Below are positions 30,740 through 38,499 of a DNA stretch of 41,122 nt, piece after piece. Where the stretch lies: contig NW_005200784.1 of the NCBI RefSeq assembly GCF_000372725.1, positions 1,066,330-1,107,451 on the forward strand, in the 5' to 3' direction. Under the pieces are notes generated by a model that had not been told where the DNA came from, made no database searches, and worked only from the letters and a program-made list of their open reading frames with translations. A program made the position numbers and the translations under genes. Each line of letters opens with the position of its first letter. The first letter of the stretch is position 1. Source of the stretch: Emiliania huxleyi CCMP1516. Lineage: Eukaryota; Haptophyta; Isochrysidales; Noelaerhabdaceae.

Positions 30740-31268
30740 TCAGTGGCTCCCATGGTCAATCATCGCCAGCTGCAGGTGGTGCGAGAGGCTGTTGGCCCAA
30801 GCCACGTCGCTGTGCTCCGCGGACTGCGTGCGTCCGAGAGCCTCGGCCAGCAAGACGGCAAGCCCATGCTTGCACGCGAGCGCGTCCGGCCGTGTGGCGA
30901 CCTTGTGGCAATACGAGGCGCACGTGCAAAAGCTGGGCAGGCACACGTGCGGGTGCGCCCGCTTGGAGCCACTCGAGGCGCTGACAAGGTGAAAGACCCG
31001 GCGGCTCTCTTGCGCGACCACGCGCTGCACGGTTCGATGGTCCACAATTTCGGCGGCGCCTTGAAGCGCCTCAGGGCACAGGAACGCGAGCAGCTTCCAG
31101 TGCCGATCCGAGGCTGCGCGGGAGGGCGCCGGGAACGGTGAGAACTGTGGAGCGCGGTGGCGGGCGGCGCGGTGCGGCGGCAAACACACCGCTGCCCGTC
31201 GCAGCGATATCGTCGCAGACGCCCTGCAAGAGGGCCAGGGAGCTCTCGGGCAAAGAGCTTGCCGACAT
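30740..31268 (-). CDS. ZSWIM7: ZSWIM7 (SWS1) homologue, SWIM-type zinc finger recombination protein
   Basis: Exons 31268-31190 and 31113-30740, with a 76-nt GTGTGT...CGCAG intron (phase 1), give 150 residues, close to the 140 of human ZSWIM7. The N-terminus reads SLPESSLALLQGVCDDIAAT. The core follows the family closely: KLLAFLCPEALQGAAEIVDH, SRRVFHLVSASSGSK, and the SWIM finger in FCTCASYCHKV...ACKHGLAVLLAEAL (C-x-C...C-x-H). SWS1 pairs with a RAD51 paralogue-like partner (SWSAP1) to stabilise RAD51 filaments in homologous recombination. No partner gene is visible in this window. Confidence 0.85.
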
Positions 31269-31717
31269 CGCACAATTTTCGCGCCGCTGGGTAGCGACTT
31301 GGGCAGGGAGGGTACGAGTGCGCTGCCTGCTGATCTGGCAGTGTGTCGCTCGAGCGTGTCGTCATCATCTGTCCCGCGTCCACCCATACCGCGTTGGTGT
31401 CCAGTCCGAGCCTGACTGTTCTTCACCTTCCTACATCTGGCACGCTCGCGTCGTTCGTGCTCTTGCAGCTGGACGCGGCGATCTCATGGCGCTGCGGGCT
31501 CGGGAGGTGGTCTGTACTGCTACGCATATGTAGTCGCCCAGAATGTACAGATCGGCCATGTTATGTAAATACGCGCCCGCGATCCATAGTGCGTCGGCCA
31601 GACGTCGCGTATTTCGGTGTCGTGCCCAAGCCAAGTGGCGCCTGAGGGAGCTACAAATGTCTTGCGTATTACGAGTCTGTCTTCTGCATCCACCTTCGGC
31701 CGATCGGGGTGTGCCTC
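31269..31717. other. Spacer upstream of ZSWIM7
   Basis: Promoter side of ZSWIM7. No other gene supported. Confidence 0.4.
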
Positions 31718-31975
31718 TCAGCCTGACAGCAACCCCCGGACAGCGCCTGACAGCGCCCGACAGCCTGACAGCGCTGACAGCACTTTCTCCGACAGCCTGA
31801 CAGCACGTATCTGACATGCAGCGCTGACAGCAGAGTCTGAAATCAGAGGTGCTCCGTCGCTGTCAGGCCCCAACGTGACAGCCTGACAGCTGCCCGACAG
31901 CCCGACAGCACACAGTGGCCTGACAGCAGCGCTGACAGCCCGACAGCCCGACCAGCCCGACAGCAGCACAGACCG
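31718..31975. repeat. Array of CTGACAGC/CCGACAGC motifs, left
   Basis: At least ten TGACAG and several CGACAG hexamers with irregular 8-20 base spacing. A similar array lies at 32690-32992. Confidence 0.85.
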
Positions 31976-32383
31976 TACATAGGCCGTGCAGCCTCTTTCT
32001 TGTGCCCCATGAGGGTATTACAAAACTATTACATGCAAAGACACATGTGAGTGTGGTCCATGCAGTGTCATGGGATGGTCATGCCTCATGGGTCTCTCTC
32101 TCAACCCTCCCGCCCCACCTCTGCGGACCCGCGGCTGTGCTACAACTACAAATGAAGCTACCAGCTAGCCTTCTGGGGCCCTACAGCCATATGCCTACGG
32201 CGTCTGGATGGGGGTGGCCGCCGCCGTCTGTGCCGCCGCCGCCGGCCCGCCGCCTGCGCCTGCGCCGCCATCTGCGCTCCCCAGGCGGCCGCCGCTGCCG
32301 GGGCGTGATCACGCCGTAGGAGGGGGGCAGCTGCGTAGCCGCCGGCGTCATCGGCGTCAGCGCCCCCGCCGCCGCCTGGCCAG
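31976..32383. other. Region between motif array and small gene
   Basis: Possible 5' exon(s) of the following gene (ATGs at 32152 and 32208 start short Ala/Pro-rich frames), not resolved. Confidence 0.3.
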
Positions 32384-32619
32384 CAGCACAACGGGGTCTT
32401 CATCAACGACGCCAAGGGCCTCTTTATCCTCCGGTGGTACCGTGAGGGAAAAGGGTGACGGGACCCCCCGCAGACGGCCCGCGCTACCAGAACAGAGCGT
32501 GCAAGTACTACAAGCTGACGAGCGACAACGATGGGGAGGCCTTCCAGACTCAGTGCGGCAGACAAGAAGATCTGGTGACGTCCACCATGAAGAAGATGGT
32601 GGGACCGGAGGCAGAGTAG
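32384..32619 (+). CDS. Unknown small gene, 3' exons, with a 32-nt candidate intron
   Basis: After acceptor ggccag, the frame reads QHNGVFINDAKGLFILRWY to 32441. Joined across 32442-32473 (GTGAGG...CCCGCAG, 32 nt) it continues GPRYQNRACKYYKLTSDNDG, EAFQTQCGRQEDLV and ends VGPEAE at TAG 32617-32619. Without splicing the frame meets TGA at once. The sequence is low-repeat and protein-like, but matches no family I know. Upstream exons are needed for a start codon. Confidence 0.4.
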
Positions 32620-32689
32620 GGACTAGAGTATGTGTAGCAGAGTCCTGCTGGTCTCCTCTTGATAGTGTCATAAGTGTGGCTGGTGTGTG

Positions 32690-32992
32690 CCAGAGCCTGA
32701 CAGCACCCCGACAGCACCACCTGACAGCACCTGACAGCACCGGCCTACGTCTGACAGCAGCAGCAGCCTGACAGCTCTGACAGCCCCGACAGCGTCTGAC
32801 AGCAACACCCGACAGCTCCGACAGCACCCGACAGCTACAGAGCACCTCTGATGTCAGACACGCACCCGACAGCACCCGACAGCACTGACAGCACCTGACA
32901 GCTGGTCTGACAGAGGCACCTGACAGTGCCTGACAGTGCCCGACAGCCCGACAGATCACCTGACAGCACCTGACAGCCTGACAGCCAGGGCT
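32690..32992. repeat. Array of CTGACAGC/CCGACAGC motifs, right
   Basis: About fifteen TGACAG hexamers plus CGACAG variants in 300 bases, in the same orientation as the left array. Confidence 0.85.
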
Positions 32993-33254
32993 CAGCCTCC
33001 TTGCATATGCGTAGCAGTACAGACCACGATTGGCGGGCTCGGGACGGCGGCCTTGGGGGGTAGCCGGGCTAGGCGGTAGCGCTATGCCTGGTCCCTGGAT
33101 GTGTGCACGCAGGGTTGGTGGACTAACATTAGCACACCTCAGGGGCAGCACTGACTACAGATGGTGCCAACACTTGGCGCAAAGGTCGGTGTTAGCACAG
33201 TCGAACGGCAGTCCCAAAACAAGCGTTAGCACAGCCGTTAGCAGGGTAAAACCT

Positions 33255-33305
33255 GGGTATACCTGCAAAAAACCAGGTACCAGCAGGTTTTTTGCAGGTA
33301 TACCC
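33255..33305. repeat. Perfect 20-bp hairpin
   Basis: GGGTATACCTGCAAAAAACC (33255-33274) is exactly inverted at 33286-33305, with an 11-base loop. The flanks carry direct ACCTGGGT copies at 33250 and 33313. It ends 23 bases before the ATG of the plus-strand ORF in the element. Confidence 0.9.
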
Positions 33306-33328
33306 GAGAAATACCTGGGTCCGCGTCA

Positions 33329-33793
33329 ATGCCGCGCGCGCCCTACTCCCAGGGCCCCTGCGCCAACTGCGGCTCGCACCGCCTGCTCAAGTACGCGCAC
33401 CGCACCATGTGCGCTCGCTACCGGTGCCAAAAGGCAGCATCGGCGCTGCGCCAGGCGCGGCTGGCAGGTGGCGGTGCGGACGATGCGGTTGTGCCGACAT
33501 TCTGCTTCAAGATTGAGGCAGTGTTCGGCATGCGCTTCTGCGAGCCCGAGCAGCTCATCGCAAAGAAGCGGCGCAACAGGCTGGCTGCTGCCGACAAGGC
33601 CGTGTGCTACCTCACGCGAGGCACCTTCAAAGAGGACAGCAATGACGCTGGATTCACCGACAACGCGCTGGGTGGAGCTCGAGGAGCTGTACGAGAACTG
33701 TGGCAAGACGCCGGCCCGCTGAAGAATGGACATGTTCGCAATCGCAGCTGCGGGTGTGAAGTGAATATGACCACATGCCCGCCTGTTTTTTAA
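33329..33793 (+). CDS. Element-encoded Cys/basic protein
   Basis: 154 residues from ATG 33329 to TAA. The N-terminus has CANCGSHRLLKYAHRTMCARYRC region (Cys/His-rich, possible zinc or DNA binding), then a basic helix (EQLIAKKRRNRLAAADKA) and a C-terminal SCGCEVNMTTC. No family recognised. Being inside the TIRs, it may be an element-borne DNA-binding protein. Confidence 0.5.
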   Translation: MPRAPYSQGPCANCGSHRLLKYAHRTMCARYRCQKAASALRQARLAGGGADDAVVPTFCFKIEAVFGMRFCEPEQLIAKKRRNRLAAADKAVCYLTRGTFKEDSNDAGFTDNALGGARGAVRELWQDAGPLKNGHVRNRSCGCEVNMTTCPPVF

Positions 33794-33858
33794 TAAAACC
33801 AAGGGCAGCAACAGCCCCTCCCCTCCCCAGACAGGCGGGTCCAACCAAGGTAGATGAC

Positions 33859-34440
33859 TCACGCACACAACGAGACGAGCGCGCCGTACACCAACCCCGA
33901 CACACGCACCTCTCTAGAGGCAGTCCTCCGCCTTGTGCTCATACTTGATGGGTGCGGCGGCCGGGTGGGCCTGGCGACCGCGCTTGCTGCCCTTGACGAG
34001 CTGCCGCCCTCGCCGCCGCCCTCGCCGCCGCCGCCCTCGCCGCCGCCGCCCTCGCCGCCACTCTCGCCGCCGCCCTTGCCACCGCCCTCCTCGCCGCCAG
34101 CCTCCTTGCCGCCGCCACCCTGGCCCGGGGGCTCCTCAGGCGAGTCGACCCGCTGGCGGAGCGGCAGGGCGCCCTCGCTGCGCACGCCGCTGGCGTTGTA
34201 CGCCTCGAGGCAGGGCTTGCCGCAGAAGTACTCGCCTTCTTCTGGCATCCACACCATATCGCACGCCACCCACGAGTGCACCGGCAGTTTGCATTGCTTG
34301 CAGCTGTGTGCCGCTGCATTCTGGTGCTCGAAGACCAGCTTGCATGCAGCACAAGCACGCGGCTCGTCGTTGCCGTTCATCGCGCTGCGGCCAGTCTCAG
34401 CACCGCCCAGCGAGCGCGTGGGCGTGTGGTCGCGTGACAA
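33859..34440 (-). CDS. Element-encoded zinc-finger protein with Gly/Glu repeat tail
   Basis: 193 residues from 34440. An N-terminal module reads RACAACKLVFEHQNAAAHSC, KQCKLPVHSWVAC and GEYFCGKPCLEAYN, that is CxxC, H-x-CxxC, H-x4-C and C-x3-C, enough ligands for two or three zinc ions in a treble-clef or PHD-like arrangement. It is followed by a (GGE)n tail and a basic end. It is convergent with the plus-strand ORF, with 65 bp between the stops. Confidence 0.5.
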   Translation of the reverse strand: MSRDHTPTRSLGGAETGRSAMNGNDEPRACAACKLVFEHQNAAAHSCKQCKLPVHSWVACDMVWMPEEGEYFCGKPCLEAYNASGVRSEGALPLRQRVDSPEEPPGQGGGGKEAGGEEGGGKGGGESGGEGGGGEGGGGEGGGEGGSSSRAASAVARPTRPPHPSSMSTRRRTASREVRVSGLVYGALVSLCA

Positions 34441-34627
34441 CTCTGGACTCTGGTAGCGCTCGCTCCTTCAAAGAATTCGCGCCTAAGCCTCCCCACCCCT
34501 CTAACGGAGCGTGCCAACACCTCCCGAGTGGCAGTGTTAGCACGTTCTAACACCTCTGCGGCTGTGTGGTGTTAACCGTTAACGTGCCAACACCGTTCTA
34601 ACATTAGTCCACCAACCCTGGTGTGCA

Positions 34628-35218
34628 GTGGGGCAAAGGGGGGGGGTAGGGGGTGAACCTCCAATCCCCTTAGGCTGTATCCCATGTTTCCTCGCGCACC
34701 CCGTCTCGTTTCCTTCCGTGTTTCTCCACAGCACCCTCTCGTTTCCTCTCTAGTTTCCCGAGGAAACTCCGTGGAAATCAGCTGGTTTGGGCCCCAAATC
34801 AGCCAAATCGGCAAAATACCGGGTTTGCCCCAGACCAGCTCTCAGACTGAGGGAAACTCGAGAGTTGCCAGAATGGAGCACCAAACACCCTCTAGTTTCC
34901 CTGGAAATTTCCGGAAGCGCAAAGTGCTGGGGACCCTCTCGTTTCCTTTTTGGTTTCCGGAAACATGGTCATTGATACAGGCCAACAAACAATCAATCAA
35001 TCCCCGAGGCGACTGCCGCCTACCCTACCCCCCAAACATCTCCAGTTTTGGGTTCGGACTCTAATGCGGCGTAAGGAACGGGCTCGTACGAGTTGAACTC
35101 CTCTCCCAATTGACCTCCTTTTAGAAAACGGAAAAAGAAGTCGTGGCGCCACGTAAAATTCCCGCGTTCGTAATTGTTGTGCACGCGTCCTCGTTGCTGG
35201 CGGACCGATCGCGCAGCG
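34628..35218. other. Spacer with repeated ACCCTCTCGTTTCC and TTTCCnGGAAA motifs
   Basis: ACCCTCT(C/A)GTTTCC occurs near 34733, 34888 and 34939, each followed by small palindromes such as GTTTCCCGAGGAAAC and TTTCCGGAAAC. The region is AT-richer than its neighbours. It lies upstream of the Cys-rich gene. Confidence 0.5.
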
Positions 35219-37123
35219 ATGGACCGGATCGCCAGCGGCATCAAGGACTGCACGGCGGGCTGCAAGGCTAAGTGTGCAAAGTGCGGCCAGTCGCCCTGTT
35301 GCGCAAAGTGCGGCTCGCCCTGCTGCGGCACGTCGCCCTGCTGCAAGAAGAGCATTGCGCCCGTCAAGCCGATTCCCAACAGAAACCCAGGAGACCCTGA
35401 CTTTAATGATTCGGACGGGAAGACGCTCGCCGGACGATTCCTACGCGGTGGCCTCGAGATTTTCAAGCACACCATCCGGTACGAGCTCGGCAAGGCGCTC
35501 ATCGGGCTGTGCACGACAAACGTGAGTGGCTCCCGAGCCGCGAGTCCCCCAAGCACAGCACACAAAGGCCGACACCCTCAGCCCCGTCCCACTGCTCGCC
35601 ATGCTCGCCAGGTCTCCATCGTAGCAAGTCCGCTGGTGCAGGGGGTCGACTTAGCAGCTCAAACCAAGTGTTTGGTGGATCTAAGCAAGTGTTACAGGTT
35701 CAGCCCCGTCTCAGAGGAGCGCGCGAGGCTGTTGCTGCAGCACGGCGGTGTCTACCAGTCGCAGCTGACAGGTCAGGCAGCGGGGCAGCTCAGGGACGCT
35801 CTCGCGGAGGAGAACGTAGTTGCAGAGATTGGCGGCGGCTTGCCATTACCTCCATATACGCTCAAGGCAAGTTTCGCCTCGCTCGAGGAGGTGCGCCTGT
35901 GTCTCCGGCCGACTCACCAGAGCCAACACCCAGCGCCATGTTGTTTGCCCCCCCCCCCCCCCCCCCAGGGCTCCGAGTACTGGGAGAAAGACGTCATTGA
36001 AATCCTTCGCGCGCAGTTCAACGACTTTGACTTTCAGATGCCCGGCGCCACTAGCTTTGACCCTGATACCTTGTGGGTGGTGGCGACGGCGGCAGAGGCC
36101 GCCAGCGACCCTCGTACCTTTGTTCTCTCGGTGACCCTCAGCCTAGAAATCATGTTTCACGAGTGCCTCAAGCTCAAGCTCGATGGTACGCGTTCCCTCG
36201 CTCTCCCCTCGCACTCGTAGCATTGGATTTGGGTGATCCACGTGGCCCGCCCGCAGGGACTCAGTGGTACGCGCCCGACATCGAGATCGCAACTGCCAAG
36301 GGACGGGAGCTTGGCGTCCGCAATCTCCGGATCAGCGGCGAGTTCACCGTCGACTCTGGGAGGAGCCAAGAGCTGGAGCCGGAGCCCGGATCGAGCGAGC
36401 CGTACGTAGACCCGACCGAGTTTGCCTTCACGGTCAAGCTGCACGTGATGAATGCTGAGGACGACCCGCCAGAGGCGGGGTCGGGCCAGTGCTCACTGCG
36501 AGTGCTTAGGCAGTCAGTTCTCACCCGTGATCTCCATATCCAAGGTGGACTGGGAGCTCGACGTCAAGGCCTTCTTCGGGGGGATGAAGCTGCCTGACTA
36601 CCTCGAGGAGACGCTGCCAAAGGTCTGTGATGTGCTTTGCGGGGGCCACCCGCGCACCCGACCCCGCCCCCAATCACCCCCCCCCCACCCCACGCAGGAA
36701 ATTCTTCTCGGGCTGCTGACACAACTAACTCCAGAGCACCCGCTCGTGATTCGCTACGAGAACGGCGGACTCGACGTCCAAACGCTACTGGACTCGATCA
36801 AGGGCGACATCAAAGGCGGCCTCAAAGTTGGGCTGTGCGGCGCATGCCATGCGTGCAGCTATCGGGACTGCATAGAGACGTGCTGCATCTGCCCCGCCGC
36901 ACTCGGCACGGCTGCGGCGGTGGATGTCATCACCTGCCAGCCTTGCGCCAAGGGCGACGCGTCGCGAGAGGCGTGCTCTGCGTGCCCGAGTTGCTGCTCC
37001 TGCTGCTGCTGCGAGGACTCGCAAGCCAATGCGGGAGGAATTCCGCCCGTTTCGACGGCTCAGGAAAGGGCGCTCAAAAGCTGGGAGGTGAGGAGCTTGG
37101 AGACCGTTGCTGCCAGCTCCTAG
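35219..37123 (+). CDS. Cys-rich-ended protein with a possible lipid-binding (SMP/TULIP-like) core
   Basis: Six exons: 35219-35521, 35612-35890, 35969-36185, 36257-36444, 36518-36622 and 36698-37123. All introns are GT-AG and 71-91 nt, and the sum gives 505 residues in frame. The N-terminus (CTAGCKAKCAKCGQSPCC...) and C-terminus (CGACHACSYRDC...CSCCCC) are Cys-rich, and so may be metal-binding or palmitoylated. The middle alternates strands and helices: FKHTIRYELGKALIG, WYAPDIEIATAKGRELGVRN, LRISGEFTVD, ISISKVDWELDVKAFFGGMK, LPDYLEETLPKEILLGLL. The strand-rich sheet followed by a hydrophobic LP-containing helix recalls tubular lipid-binding domains, but this is only a guess. Confidence 0.65.
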
Positions 37124-37154
37124 CGAGTAGTGTGTGCCCGGGGAGTGCCGCTGA

Positions 37155-37174
37155 CTTGGAGCACTTGGAGTGCA
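37155..37174 (+). repeat. Dispersed 3'-end motif, copy 3
   Basis: CTTGGAGCACTTGGAGTGCA plus GTCGGTA, starting 32 bases after the stop codon of the Cys-rich gene, in sense orientation. Confidence 0.7.
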
Positions 37175-37244
37175 GTCGGTATAAGCTTTTTTGAGAGCGC
37201 CTTCGCGCTGACCTTTTTTTTTTCGACCAAGCCAGCGAGCGGCG

Positions 37245-37577
37245 ATGCAAGGCAGCCTTCGTCTGCAGCCGATACTCGGCATCTCCAGGGCTCGCCACAT
37301 GGTCGAGTTCACTGGCCTGGCCTCGAGGGTACGCTCCTTCGAGCCCTCTCGCGGCGGCGGCCAGCGCTCGGGGCTCAAGGTTGTGGTGGAGAATGTCAAT
37401 GTGTACGAGGGGCAATACATGCGAGTGGAGCGGGTGGTGCCCGACGAGGTGCGCCAAGTCGCCCCGCAGCAGCAGCGCCGCGCGCTGGGCAGGCCCGGGT
37501 GGATGGGCGGACAGCTTGGAGCCGTAACAGCGCGGCGCCGAAGCCGCGCTCCTGGAACATTGCTCCTCGGCCGTTGA
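37245..37577 (+). CDS. Hypothetical 110-residue protein
   Basis: ATG 37245 to TGA 37577. The first 75 residues are protein-like: HMVEFTGLASRVRSFEPS, LKVVVENVNVYEGQYMRVER, VVPDEVRQVAPQQQRR. The end is Arg-rich. A T11 tract lies just upstream (37214-37224), followed by ccagcgag, so this could instead be a 3' exon with its acceptor there. No family recognised. Confidence 0.45.
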   Translation: MQGSLRLQPILGISRARHMVEFTGLASRVRSFEPSRGGGQRSGLKVVVENVNVYEGQYMRVERVVPDEVRQVAPQQQRRALGRPGWMGGQLGAVTARRRSRAPGTLLLGR

Positions 37578-38499
37578 CGCCACCCGCTGTGACAACCTGT
37601 CGAGTGTGAAATCAGCCGCAACAAGCGTGCTTCCGTGCGAGGATTACGTGGGTATCACCGCAACAATCTACCGTCCCTTCACGAAGGTCCAGAGACATTG
37701 CGAGCGGTGTCGGCGTCGTCTGGCGTCTTTCTTTTCTCTAAGAGGATAGAGCCGTATGCACTTGCACGGCCTGCGCCTGCGCGCTGCGGACGCGGGACGG
37801 CGACGGGTCTCTTCACTGACACTCTTATCCATTCCGATTTCTGTGTGCGCGTCGTGACACCGACGGCGCCCCGACCCATCCAAGTCACTACTTGAACGAG
37901 AGGCAGAGGGGGCAAGTCGCAAGTGCTGTGAATTTTAACATATCGCCGTGACCCCGTCCACCAGCACCACCGCGCGCGCCGACCGCCGGCACACACACGG
38001 CTCACGGGCAGAGTCCGTAGACGGAACTCCACGCGTGTAGCTAGACGGTCGCCGGCCACCGCGCTCTGCGCGCGGTGTCGCCGTGGGCAACGCACAGACC
38101 ACAGCACACAGTTGGACCCCTCACGCCTCAATCCCCTCCTGCCCACTCGTTAGAGCGGCGACTCTCCACACGAGAGTCCCGCCTGCTTCTCGTGGAGAGA
38201 TCACACTGATCGGGGGCGGCAGCCTGGACTCTCTCCACACAACAACACAAGAGTCGGCGGGCAACCGGTGTCCGTTCGTCGATTTGCATGGGAATCCTCT
38301 CGCGCCGCCCTGGAGGAGAGGGAATGCATCTGCAGAGCCTGGAGCCGCGTTGTCGAAGCTTGCGCTGGGCGCGTGGCTGGAGCGACATTGAGCAACGCTG
38401 TCTTCCTACTCGCGGGCTACTCGCGGGGGCCGATCCGATCCGAGATGGACTTCAGGGCAGCCTTGAGCTCGGCGCCGCGGCCAAGGGGTCGTCGATTGC
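37578..38499. other. Spacer, no supported gene
   Basis: Contains an imperfect hairpin around 38162-38199 (actctccacacgaga / tctcgtggagag) and a nearby direct copy of ctctccacac (38230). ORFs here lack recognisable content. Confidence 0.35.

Larger units (their letters stand above)
33101..34627. mobile_element. Transposon-like element, ~1.51 kb, with TIRs and GTGTGCA target duplication
   Basis: The left end, CAGGGTTGGTGGACTAACAT (from 33110), is repeated inverted at the right end (to 34620), with 17 identical bases then further partial match. GTGTGCA directly flanks both ends (33101-33107 and 34621-34627). The CAGGG start and 7-8 bp duplication resemble hAT elements. Subterminal GTTAGCAC/GCCAACAC repeats occur at both ends. 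Inside are two convergent Cys-rich ORFs. I see no DDE transposase, so the element is non-autonomous or of an unfamiliar class. Confidence 0.75.
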
